From: Pseudohongiella sp. O18
GTDB taxonomy: Bacteria; Pseudomonadota; Gammaproteobacteria; Pseudomonadales; Pseudohongiellaceae
Direction: 5' to 3'
DNA: 64,000 bases
Assembly: GCF_021729085.1 (NCBI RefSeq)
Contig: NZ_JAJSAR010000002.1
Span: 806,001 to 870,000 of the forward strand
Below, piece after piece: positions 19,960 through 28,102 of the stretch (the stretch's first letter is position 1; each line of letters begins with the position of its first letter). The notes under the pieces were generated by a model that saw only the letters and a list, made by a program, of their open reading frames with translations, ran no database searches and was not told where the DNA came from. Position numbers and translations under genes: made by a program.

Positions 19960-20535
19960 TCAGCCACCAACCTGAGACGGCGTCCAGTCGCAGCCTTCGC
20001 ACTCTGGTGAAATGCCGTGATCTGCCAGTACCTCAAATATCAGGTCGCGCCAGGTTTCATTCGGCTGCCAGACTGTGTTCATGTCAGCTTTGGCTTCTGC
20101 GACCGGCACATCCTCATAGACGACGCGATACATAAAACTGAATGCCGTAGCGCGCGCATTAACCTGGCAATGCAGCAGCGTTTTCTGTTCAGGGTTGCGT
20201 TGCATGGCATCGGCAAACGCATAGAAATCACGCTTGGTCGGGTTGTTCCAGTCCACCGGGATATGCAGGTAATCCATGCCAAGCCCTTTGACGACCTGAT
20301 CAGCATTGGCCAGTGCGTTGTCATTCGTGGTAAACGCAATGTAGATGACACGCTCGTAGCCGGCATCGCGGATGGCCTCAAACTGCTCGGCTGTCGGCTG
20401 ACCAGCGCTGGCAAAGGTGTCGCTGTACTCACGCAGGTTCAATACATCCGACAAAGTAGACTGAGCATTGACACTTGCGGCCATGAGCACTCCCAGTAGT
20501 GCACCGGAAACTTTCAATATCATGTTTCTTTTCAT
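19960..20535 (-). CDS. Secreted protein tyrosine phosphatase-like protein (DUF442-like)
   Basis: 191 residues with a signal peptide ending SVNAQ. The core has SAGQPTAEQFEAIRDAGY and a P-loop HCQVNARA of the C-x4-R type, which resembles the DUF442/beta-lactamase-hydrolase-like phosphatase group rather than the classical C-x5-R loop. The catalytic cysteine and arginine are both present. Two further cysteines near the C-terminus (CEGC) could form a disulfide. It starts 30 bases after the RND pump gene in the same direction, so it is likely the last gene of the tetR-adaptor-pump operon. The substrate is unknown. Confidence 0.8.
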   Translation of the reverse strand: MKRNMILKVSGALLGVLMAASVNAQSTLSDVLNLREYSDTFASAGQPTAEQFEAIRDAGYERVIYIAFTTNDNALANADQVVKGLGMDYLHIPVDWNNPTKRDFYAFADAMQRNPEQKTLLHCQVNARATAFSFMYRVVYEDVPVAEAKADMNTVWQPNETWRDLIFEVLADHGISPECEGCDWTPSQVGG

Positions 20536-20565
20536 TTACTTACCTCGATATCTGCAAGACAGGCG

Positions 20566-23500
20566 TTAAACTGTGGCAGTGCCAGCAGCTTTGATGCGGA
20601 ACAATATCGCATAAAATACGGGCACTGCCACCAGTGTCAATACGGTCGCAAACGCCAAACCGCCCATAATTGTGACTGCCATGCTGGCAAAAAATGCATC
20701 TGACAACAGTGGAATCATACCCAGAATGGTTGTCGCCGCCGCCAGGAACACGGGACGCAGACGACTTACCGAGGCATCAACAACCGCCTTAAAGTCATCC
20801 TTGCCCTCTTCCCGCTGTGCATCGATTTCGTCTACCAGGACAATTGCGTTTTTCATCAGCATGCCCGAAAGACTCAACAGGCCCAACAAGGCAGTGAAGC
20901 TGAAAGGCAGATTGCTGAGCAACAGTCCTGCCACCACACCGCAGACCGACATTGGCACAACCAGCCAGATGATCAGCGGCTGGCGTACCTTGCCAAAGAT
21001 GAGCACGGATATGATAAGCATCGACAGGAAGCTTAATGGCAGCTGAGCACCCAGCGAAGCCTGTGCTTCGCTTGAAGCCTCAAACTCACCACCCCAGGTT
21101 AATGTGTAACCCGGCGGCAGAGGGATAGCCTCAATATGTGGCCTCACCTGTCGCAGTACCTCATCAGCCGTTTTACCCATGACCGGGTCTGCCAGGACTG
21201 AAATCGTCCTTGCCCTGTCCCGCCGGATAATCATGGTTTCTTCGGCATCTGTGGTGAACTGGTCGACTACCTGCGTGATAGGCACGTAACGCTGCTCGCC
21301 ACTGCTCCATACCAGCCGCTCCTGAAATCGCTCTACGGCCAGCCGCTCCTGATCCGGCGGCCGGATGATGATAGGCACCCTTTCATCACCCTCGCGGTAT
21401 GATCCTGCACGCACACCTGTGCTGGCAAACTCCAGCGTCTGCGCCAGATCGCTGCGGGCCACACCGGCAAGACGCGCTCTCTCATCGTTGAATTGCGGTG
21501 CGATGACCAGTTCGCGCTGGTACCAGTTGTGCCGCAGATCGATAACATCGGGATCCTGCGAAAGCACTGTGATTGCCTCATCTGCCAGCCGCCGCAATTC
21601 GCGTGGGTCTGGACCGCTGAAACGCGCTTCCAGTTTGGCACCGGCGCCAGGTCCGAATACCAGGCGTCGCGTACGGATATCTGCCGCTGGGTATTGTTGA
21701 GCAAGGTCAGTGCGAATCTGGGCTGTCAGATCATCTATCACATCACGGCTTTCGGTGCGGACAATCAAGTGGCCGTAGGAATCATCAGGCTGCTCGGGCT
21801 CATAGGTCAGCATGAAGCGTGAGGCACCCTGCCCCACAAAGCTGGCGACACTCTCTACCCCTTGCAGTGCCAGTACCTGTTCGTCCAGCCGTGCAGTATC
21901 ACGAGCCGTGGCCCGGATATCGCTGCCCTGCGGCAGTCTGTAATCAACAAAAAAGATCGGCGTGTTGGAATCGGGGAAAAACGCCTGTTTGACCGACCCG
22001 AAACCCCAATAACTGACTACTGTGATCAGCAGCAAAGCAAGCACAGTGACAGCCCGCATGGCCAGTGTCGTATGCAGAATGCGACGGTACAGGGCGTAGA
22101 ACAGGCCACGATACGGATCGGCCCCTGAATCACCACCGCCTTTGACCTTCAGCAAATAGTCTCCGAACAGAGGTGTGACGGTGACAGCCAGCAGCCAGCT
22201 CAGCAACAGTGAAATACCGATCACGGCGAACAATGAGAACAGGAACTCTCCCGTGGTGTCCTGGGACAGGCCGATACCGGAAAACGCCATGATACCGATC
22301 AGGGTCGCACCCAGAAGCGGCCACTGAGTACGCACCGCGGCTTCGCTGGCGGCCTTGTGGGCTTTCATGCCACGTTGCATATTGATCAGCATGCCTTCGG
22401 CAATAACGATAGCGTTATCAACCAGCATCCCCATAGCAATAATCAATGCGCCCAGCGAGATACGCTCCATCTCGATGTTAAAGATGCGCATGAAAAACAC
22501 GGTACCAAGGACGGTCAGTAACAGCGTCAGGCCAACCACCAGCCCTACCCGCCAACCCATGAACAGACACAGCACGCCGACAACAATGGCAACGGACATT
22601 GCGAGATTAACGATGAAGGCGTTGATAGCCTCATCAACGACAATGTGCTGTTCATAAATTGGGTGGAGTTCAACACCCAGCGGAATCTGGGTCTGCAATT
22701 CGGACAGTTTGGCTGACACCGCCTGCCCTACTTCAACAATATTGGCATCAGCAATGCCGGCAACTGCCAGTGTAAAGGCATCCTGGCCATTAAAACGGAT
22801 GGGCTGATCAGGGATTTCCTGAGCCTCGCGACTAACCGACGCCATGTCCACCAGACTGATCTGATCGGTGCTGCCAGGTCGCCCGATCCGCAAAGATTCG
22901 ATATTGGCCACGCTGTCGAACCCAGGCGAGTTGGCGATCCGAACGTTCAAGTCCCCTATTCTCGCGGCCCCAGCCGGCTGAACCGCATTCTCGGACTCGA
23001 TGCTGTTGATGACCTGCGACAACGGAATACCGGAGCTGATCAGCTTGTCGTTGGGTACTTCCACGTAAATGGCTTCGTTGGGCAGGCCACGAATTTCAAC
23101 CTTGGCAACACCATTGACGGTCAGTAATTCCCGTCGTAAAAATCTCGATATGTCACGTACTTCTCTGATTGTGTAACCATCAGCAGTTACGGCGTAGAAA
23201 ATACCAAAAACATCACTGAAGTCATCGTTGACAATGCTCGGTCCGGCACCTTCTGGCAGGCTGCGCTGAAAATCATTCACCTTGCGGCGCAGCTCATCCC
23301 ATATCTGAGGTATCTGCTCGCCGGTATAAGTATCCTGGATCTCGACAGTTATCTCAGAACGGCCGGGCGTCGATTTGGAGCGAATACGTTTCAATTGGCC
23401 GAGCTGCTGGATGGCGGACTCCAGGTGTTCGGTGACTTCCTGTTCAACTTCCCTGGCAGTCGCGCCCGGATAAGGTGTGACCACAACTGCCTGCTTCAGG

Positions 23501-23622
23501 GTGAAGGCAGGATCCTCGAGTCGCCCGACAGTTTCGATACCCCACCAGCCGCCCAGCAGCAGAACAATAATCAGCAGCCAGGTATTAACTGGCTTTTCAA
23601 TAGCATAGCGCGCAAAGTCCAT
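20566..23622 (-). CDS. RND efflux pump, inner-membrane permease
   Basis: 1018 residues, the length of the hydrophobe/amphiphile RND class. It starts with one membrane segment (TWLLIIVLLLGGWWGI), has two large periplasmic loops and about 12 membrane helices. The TM4 signature reads GMLVDNAIVIAEG, so the second aspartate of the usual DD pair is asparagine; the TM10 lysine is kept in LSGMLMKNAIVLVDE. It should export small hydrophobic or toxic compounds using the proton gradient. The adaptor ends 14 bases upstream. No outer-membrane channel is in this operon; a TolC protein from elsewhere is presumably used. Confidence 0.92.
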   Translation of the reverse strand: MDFARYAIEKPVNTWLLIIVLLLGGWWGIETVGRLEDPAFTLKQAVVVTPYPGATAREVEQEVTEHLESAIQQLGQLKRIRSKSTPGRSEITVEIQDTYTGEQIPQIWDELRRKVNDFQRSLPEGAGPSIVNDDFSDVFGIFYAVTADGYTIREVRDISRFLRRELLTVNGVAKVEIRGLPNEAIYVEVPNDKLISSGIPLSQVINSIESENAVQPAGAARIGDLNVRIANSPGFDSVANIESLRIGRPGSTDQISLVDMASVSREAQEIPDQPIRFNGQDAFTLAVAGIADANIVEVGQAVSAKLSELQTQIPLGVELHPIYEQHIVVDEAINAFIVNLAMSVAIVVGVLCLFMGWRVGLVVGLTLLLTVLGTVFFMRIFNIEMERISLGALIIAMGMLVDNAIVIAEGMLINMQRGMKAHKAASEAAVRTQWPLLGATLIGIMAFSGIGLSQDTTGEFLFSLFAVIGISLLLSWLLAVTVTPLFGDYLLKVKGGGDSGADPYRGLFYALYRRILHTTLAMRAVTVLALLLITVVSYWGFGSVKQAFFPDSNTPIFFVDYRLPQGSDIRATARDTARLDEQVLALQGVESVASFVGQGASRFMLTYEPEQPDDSYGHLIVRTESRDVIDDLTAQIRTDLAQQYPAADIRTRRLVFGPGAGAKLEARFSGPDPRELRRLADEAITVLSQDPDVIDLRHNWYQRELVIAPQFNDERARLAGVARSDLAQTLEFASTGVRAGSYREGDERVPIIIRPPDQERLAVERFQERLVWSSGEQRYVPITQVVDQFTTDAEETMIIRRDRARTISVLADPVMGKTADEVLRQVRPHIEAIPLPPGYTLTWGGEFEASSEAQASLGAQLPLSFLSMLIISVLIFGKVRQPLIIWLVVPMSVCGVVAGLLLSNLPFSFTALLGLLSLSGMLMKNAIVLVDEIDAQREEGKDDFKAVVDASVSRLRPVFLAAATTILGMIPLLSDAFFASMAVTIMGGLAFATVLTLVAVPVFYAILFRIKAAGTATV

Positions 23623-23636
23623 GTAGTACGTCCTTC

Positions 23637-24716
23637 CTAGCGCACAGAAACGTAAGGAGTCACTCGCATGCCATCACGTAACAGATGCGCACCCGCGGTC
23701 ACAATCTGTTCACCGATCTGTACGCCCGACTCAATCTCTACGCGCTCTGAACCCAGTGTGCCTACCGTCACAGTTCGCGGTGAGACCTGTGCTGTCTGCT
23801 GATCGTAAACCCACAGACGGAATGATCCATCTGCCGCAGTATCCAGTGCTGCGACGGGCACAGTGATCAGGTCCGGCATAGCACCCTGACGGGATGTGAC
23901 AATCACAGTGGCGGTCATGCCGGGCAATGCCCCGGGCGCCTCACTGCGATCCAGTGCAAAACTGATGGGATAAGTCTGAGTCACAGGATCCGCTTCTGTA
24001 GCGTGTTCACGGTATTCCAGCTCAAATGACTGCCCCGGATAGGCAGAAAGCTGGGCTACAACGCTGAAACGCTCAGGCGTCTGCAGCACACTCATGAGAC
24101 TCTCCGGAACCGAGATGTTGACACGGAGCTCGGTGACATCCTGCACTCTGACAACCTCGGTGCCCGCCTGAACTTGAGTGAACGAGTCGACCAGGCGGCG
24201 CGTTACCAGCGCGTCAAATGGCACCTCGATGCTGGCATAGCCCAGGTTTCGCTCTGCGGCTGCGAGAGCCAGCCGTCGCATCTCCAGATCCGCCAGGGCC
24301 CGGTCGTAAGTTGCCTGCGGGATAGCGCCATTATTCAGCATCTGCTGATTTCGCTGATGGTCCAGCTCGGACAGCTCAAGTGCTACCTGCGCTTCGCGTA
24401 CGGCCCGCTCGTAGTCCGTCTTGTCCAGTTCGGCAATCAGATTACCAGCGGGCACGATGCTGCCTTCCTGCACAGGCATGTTGACGATGCGGCCTCCCAC
24501 CTGGAACGACAGATCGACGGTGCTCGACGCCGCCACACGACCAACAAAGCGGCGCTCCGCGTATGCCGGCCCTGCTGTGATTGTTTCTACCCGGGCAGTG
24601 CGCAGGGTATCACCGGGCGCCTGCTCGGCTGTCGATTCCTGACATGCCTGTAAGGTCGCCATAAGCGCTACTGCGCCCACGATTGTCATCAATCCACGTG
24701 CAGCCGGACTTCTCAT
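23637..24716 (-). CDS. RND efflux periplasmic adaptor lipoprotein (MFP)
   Basis: 359 residues with a lipoprotein signal (TLQAC lipobox, cysteine near residue 25). The membrane-fusion protein pattern is clear: the first lipoyl half (VDLSFQVGGRIVNMPVQEGS), an alpha-hairpin with ELSELDHQRNQQML, the second lipoyl half (YASIEVPFDALVTRRLVD) and a beta-barrel with PGMTATVIV. It should link the pump to an outer-membrane channel. Its ATG overlaps the tetR stop by four bases and its stop lies 14 bases before the pump gene, so the three are one operon. Confidence 0.92.
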   Translation of the reverse strand: MRSPAARGLMTIVGAVALMATLQACQESTAEQAPGDTLRTARVETITAGPAYAERRFVGRVAASSTVDLSFQVGGRIVNMPVQEGSIVPAGNLIAELDKTDYERAVREAQVALELSELDHQRNQQMLNNGAIPQATYDRALADLEMRRLALAAAERNLGYASIEVPFDALVTRRLVDSFTQVQAGTEVVRVQDVTELRVNISVPESLMSVLQTPERFSVVAQLSAYPGQSFELEYREHATEADPVTQTYPISFALDRSEAPGALPGMTATVIVTSRQGAMPDLITVPVAALDTAADGSFRLWVYDQQTAQVSPRTVTVGTLGSERVEIESGVQIGEQIVTAGAHLLRDGMRVTPYVSVR

Positions 24717-25261
24717 AATGCTTCCTCGGATATCTGCATAAGTTTCTGAAATAATCTGTTTTTTTCGCTCTGACTGTAGGGCGCAAGACCGAGAATGGCG
24801 TGAAAGATCAAACCCTCGGCGGCCAGCCAGAGAATCGTCGCCATATCGGGATCACTGCTCTCGTTTTGCAGCCGCTGATAGTATTCAGCGAGCGTTTCCT
24901 TAACGGGTGTCATCAACTCTGGCTTGTGCGCAGAGGCTGCCAACAGCGAAAGATAGACTCCCGGGTCTGCCACCTCGTGACAGGCGTTTGCGCCAAGCAT
25001 GGCTTTCAGACAGGCATTGGGTTCACCGGCCAGACTTTTTTCCTCAGAATCCATCATGGCCTTGTGCTGTTCCAACAGACGATCAAGCATGCCAGCCAGC
25101 AAGGCATCCTTATTGGGAAAGTTATAAAGCAGGCCGCCCTTGCTCATGCCACACTCGCAGGCCACCTTGTCCAGGGTCAGATTGCCCGCCCCTTCTTTGC
25201 CGGCAACACGCTGCGCGGCGTCCAATATATTGTCACGTGGATTTGCTTTTGACTCACTCAT
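24713..25261 (-). CDS. TetR-family repressor of the efflux operon
   Basis: 182 residues. The N-terminal helix-turn-helix region (about 10-55) has ILDAAQRVAGKEGAG, the recognition part CECGMSKGGLLYNFPNKD, and the TetR_C region has few conserved features, as normal for ligand-binding domains. It is the first gene of the operon and is coupled to the adaptor by ATGA. Autoregulation through the inverted repeats at 25313-25346 is the likely scheme; the inducer is unknown. The start at 25261 (MSESKANPRDNIL) fits family N-termini. Confidence 0.9.
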   Translation of the reverse strand: MSESKANPRDNILDAAQRVAGKEGAGNLTLDKVACECGMSKGGLLYNFPNKDALLAGMLDRLLEQHKAMMDSEEKSLAGEPNACLKAMLGANACHEVADPGVYLSLLAASAHKPELMTPVKETLAEYYQRLQNESSDPDMATILWLAAEGLIFHAILGLAPYSQSEKNRLFQKLMQISEEAL

Positions 25262-25312
25262 TTCTTTACCGTCTGGATGGTACAGTAGATGAGACGAGCT
25301 TAACAGAAATGT

Positions 25313-25346
25313 GTTACCTAAAGCAACACGCTACCTGATAGGTAAC
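25313..25346. promoter_or_regulatory. Candidate TetR operator
   Basis: Upstream of the tetR start there is a palindrome TACCT-GAT-AGGTA at 25332-25344. It lies inside a wider pair, GTTACCTA at 25313-25320 and TAGGTAAC at 25339-25346, which repeats the same half-site. On the minus strand it sits next to a possible weak promoter (TTGCTT, 17 bases, TTAAGC). Symmetry, the repeated half-site and the distance to tetR suggest its operator; no binding evidence is available. Confidence 0.5.
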
Positions 25347-25364
25347 CAGGATCGAAGGAAGGTA

Positions 25365-26720
25365 TTATTCAGACGAACCATCTTGCGCAGGCTGGTTCCC
25401 GGGCGCAGCGTCCGCCCGCGTCGCGATGGTCAAATTCCTTTCTGACGGCATGGATTTGATGTGCAGGTCCCGCTGTGGATAGGGGATGGTGATACCGGCT
25501 TTCTTGAATGCGCGCCAGATGGCCACATTGATATCCGATCTTACCGGCATGAAGCCATTGACCGGATCAGCGATCCAGACTCTGACTTCCAGACAGATTC
25601 CGTTGTCTCCAAACTCTGTCAGCCTGACCGTGGGCGGCGGGTTTTCAAGTACACGTTCAGAGGCTGTTGCACATTCCAGCATCAGCTGCATGGCCTCCTC
25701 CGGATCGTCCTCGTAACTGATCTGTACCGGCACAGACACCCGCACATTGGGATCCGCATAACTCCAGTTGATCACTTCCGAGGTAATCAGATTCTCATTG
25801 GGAATCAGGGTATCCACGCCTTCACGGTTGCGAACCACGATATAGCGGGCTTTTAATTCCTGCACCCAGCCAAACTTTTCACCCACCGTGATGACGTCGC
25901 CGGGCTTGATTGAGCGATCCAGGACCAGTATGAATCCACTGATAAAGTTTGAGGCAATCTGCTGCAGGCCAAAGCCCAGACCCACACCGAGTGCTCCGCC
26001 AAAAATGGCCAGGGAACTCAGGTTGATACCAACCGCGTTCAAGGCCAGCAGAAAGGCAAGGGTCAGCAACAGGAAACGGCTGAACTTATTGATGCCCACC
26101 TGCATGCTGAGAGACATCCCCGGCATCCGCGCCACCTGGTGGTTGATAAGCTCCGAAAGCCATATGGCGAGAATGAAGGCCAAAACCACAATGAGCAGAA
26201 GCTGTAGCGTTGACAGCAGCGTAATGCGGGTTTCTCCCATCGTGAATGCCATGCTGTCGAGCATTGACAATACCGTTGGCAACCAGCCCATCAGGTGCAT
26301 GATCACAACTGACCAGACCAGCAATACCAGCAGATTCTCCGATGAATGCAGCAGTGGATTTTGCGAGAAGGACTTGCGCAGAATGTAGACACACAGGCGG
26401 ATCAGAGCCAGGGCAGCCAGGATGGGTACAACAACATCCAGGATTGTGGTTGGCAGCTGATAGTTTCTAAGGATGCCGGTGCCCACCAGAATCAGGCCAA
26501 GTGCGGTCAATGGCCAGACAATGCGCTGTGCGGCACGGACTGCAATATGCCGCAGACCACTGCTTTGAGTGTTGTTCTGTTCCAGCCGCTGTTGAAGCCG
26601 GACATTTATCAGAGCGGAAAGGCAGGCCGCGATAGCCAGGATCAAAAACTGCCACCAGTATTCTGGATTCTGCAGAATCACGATAATCTGCTGGAAACGA
26701 TCCTGTAGCAGCTGCAGCAT
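25365..26720 (-). CDS. MscS-family mechanosensitive channel
   Basis: 451 residues. Several membrane helices fill residues 20-220 and lead to the pore-lining segment GGALGVGLGFGLQQIASNFISG, with the Gly/Ala-rich pattern of MscS TM3. A beta domain (DRSIKPGDVITV, VRNREGVDTLIPNENLI) and the C-terminal alpha/beta domain (ICLEVRVWIADP) follow. It should release solutes on hypo-osmotic shock. It is larger than E. coli MscS because of extra N-terminal helices. It ends about 100 bases before the tetR start and may be transcribed separately. Confidence 0.9.
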   Translation of the reverse strand: MLQLLQDRFQQIIVILQNPEYWWQFLILAIAACLSALINVRLQQRLEQNNTQSSGLRHIAVRAAQRIVWPLTALGLILVGTGILRNYQLPTTILDVVVPILAALALIRLCVYILRKSFSQNPLLHSSENLLVLLVWSVVIMHLMGWLPTVLSMLDSMAFTMGETRITLLSTLQLLLIVVLAFILAIWLSELINHQVARMPGMSLSMQVGINKFSRFLLLTLAFLLALNAVGINLSSLAIFGGALGVGLGFGLQQIASNFISGFILVLDRSIKPGDVITVGEKFGWVQELKARYIVVRNREGVDTLIPNENLITSEVINWSYADPNVRVSVPVQISYEDDPEEAMQLMLECATASERVLENPPPTVRLTEFGDNGICLEVRVWIADPVNGFMPVRSDINVAIWRAFKKAGITIPYPQRDLHIKSMPSERNLTIATRADAAPGNQPAQDGSSE

Positions 26721-26808
26721 GGACAGTGGCCTGTTTTTAGGTAATTAATAGGTATCGTTCACAAGCATAACTATCATCGCCCGGCAAATACAACGAAAAT
26801 AGCGGACC

Positions 26809-28020
26809 ATGAAATCACCACATCCCTTGTTTGACACGCTGGAGAGCATGCCCAACCCCTGGCGTGAACCGCCAGTGCTCAGCCCGGAACTCCTGGCATC
26901 CTGCAAAAAACCATTACCCGAAAGTGCCGCCGATGACTTCCGTTTCGCCAGCGAGTTTCTATACAGCTATCGTGGCAGTCCCGACACCTTCACCGCTTAT
27001 CGCCGCGAGCTGGAGCATTTTCTGCAATGGATGTGGCTGGTTGCCGGCCTGTCTCTGCCTGAGATCCAGCGCGAACACCTGGAGTCTTATGTCGAGTTCT
27101 CTCGTCAGCCCCCGGATAACTGGATAGGCCAGAAGCAGGTGCCGCGCTTTTTAGACAGGCAGGGACAAAGAGTGGCCAATCCTGACTGGCGCCCCTATCA
27201 GACTGCAGCAGACCAGCCTTACTCCCTTTCTCAATCAGCGCTGCAGGCCAAGTTCTCGGTACTGAGCAGCTTTTTTAATTATCTGGTGCAGGAAAGCCGC
27301 CTCAAGGCCAATCCGGTCGCCCGTATACGCCAGAAAGGCAAATTTCTGCGCAAACGTCAGGGACAGGACAAGATTCGTCGCTTATCCCAGATACAGTGGG
27401 ATGTAGTCATCGAATGTGCCGAAGAGATGGCACAGCAGGAGCCGGAAGTTCATGAACGCACCTTATTCGTGATGAGCGCCCTGTTTGCCATGTATCTCAG
27501 GGTCTCGGAACTGGTCGAGACCGAACGCTGGATACCACAGATGGGACACTTTCAACGCGATCTGGAGGGCAACTGGTGGTTCCTGACGGTTGGCAAGGGC
27601 AACAAGGAAAGAGAAGTTTCTGTCAGTGATGATATGTTGCGCGCACTGCGTCGATATCGCGAATCACGCGGGCTGTCCTCCCTGCCGCTGCCCGGCGAGT
27701 CTACGCCACTTATTCACAAGACCCGTGGCAAGGGTGGCATCACCAGTACGCGCCAGATACGCGGCATTGTGCAAAAATGTTTTGACCGCGCTGAAGCAAA
27801 GCTCCGCGAAGAAGGGTCTGTAGAAGAAGCAGAACGACTGGCCGAGGCAACCGTGCACTGGTTACGTCATACCGGCATTTCAGAGGATGTTAAATACCGC
27901 CCCCGGGAACACGTCCGGGATGACGCCGGCCACGGTTCCAGTGCGATTACTGATCGCTACATTGATGTCGAACGCGCAGAGCGCCATGCATCAGCCCGTC
28001 ACAAACGGGTGAAGCCGTGA
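26809..28020 (+). CDS. Orphan tyrosine recombinase (phage-integrase family)
   Basis: 403 residues. An N-terminal SAM-like core-binding region (about 45-165) precedes the catalytic domain. All catalytic positions are visible: R231 (MYLRVSEL), K263 (VGKGNKER), H350 and R353 (HWLRHTG), H375 (AGHGSS) and the nucleophile Y384 (DRYID). It is longer than XerC/XerD, with an insertion around residues 100-140. No phage, integron or transposon genes and no att-like repeat lie next to it. It could be a domesticated recombinase or the remnant of a lost element; the substrate site is unknown. It is divergent from the MscS gene. Confidence 0.88.
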   Translation: MKSPHPLFDTLESMPNPWREPPVLSPELLASCKKPLPESAADDFRFASEFLYSYRGSPDTFTAYRRELEHFLQWMWLVAGLSLPEIQREHLESYVEFSRQPPDNWIGQKQVPRFLDRQGQRVANPDWRPYQTAADQPYSLSQSALQAKFSVLSSFFNYLVQESRLKANPVARIRQKGKFLRKRQGQDKIRRLSQIQWDVVIECAEEMAQQEPEVHERTLFVMSALFAMYLRVSELVETERWIPQMGHFQRDLEGNWWFLTVGKGNKEREVSVSDDMLRALRRYRESRGLSSLPLPGESTPLIHKTRGKGGITSTRQIRGIVQKCFDRAEAKLREEGSVEEAERLAEATVHWLRHTGISEDVKYRPREHVRDDAGHGSSAITDRYIDVERAERHASARHKRVKP

Positions 28021-28102
28021 CTTTTAGTCACAGCGGCGACCTTGACAGCGCCCGGCTAAACGTAATATCAAGGATGAACAAACCGCTCCAGTATTGCGAG
28101 GT

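Noticed and set aside
26809-28020. Prophage or genomic island marked by the integrase
   Set aside because: Only the recombinase is present. The flanking MscS and Prc genes are ordinary, no att repeats were seen next to it, and base composition does not obviously change.
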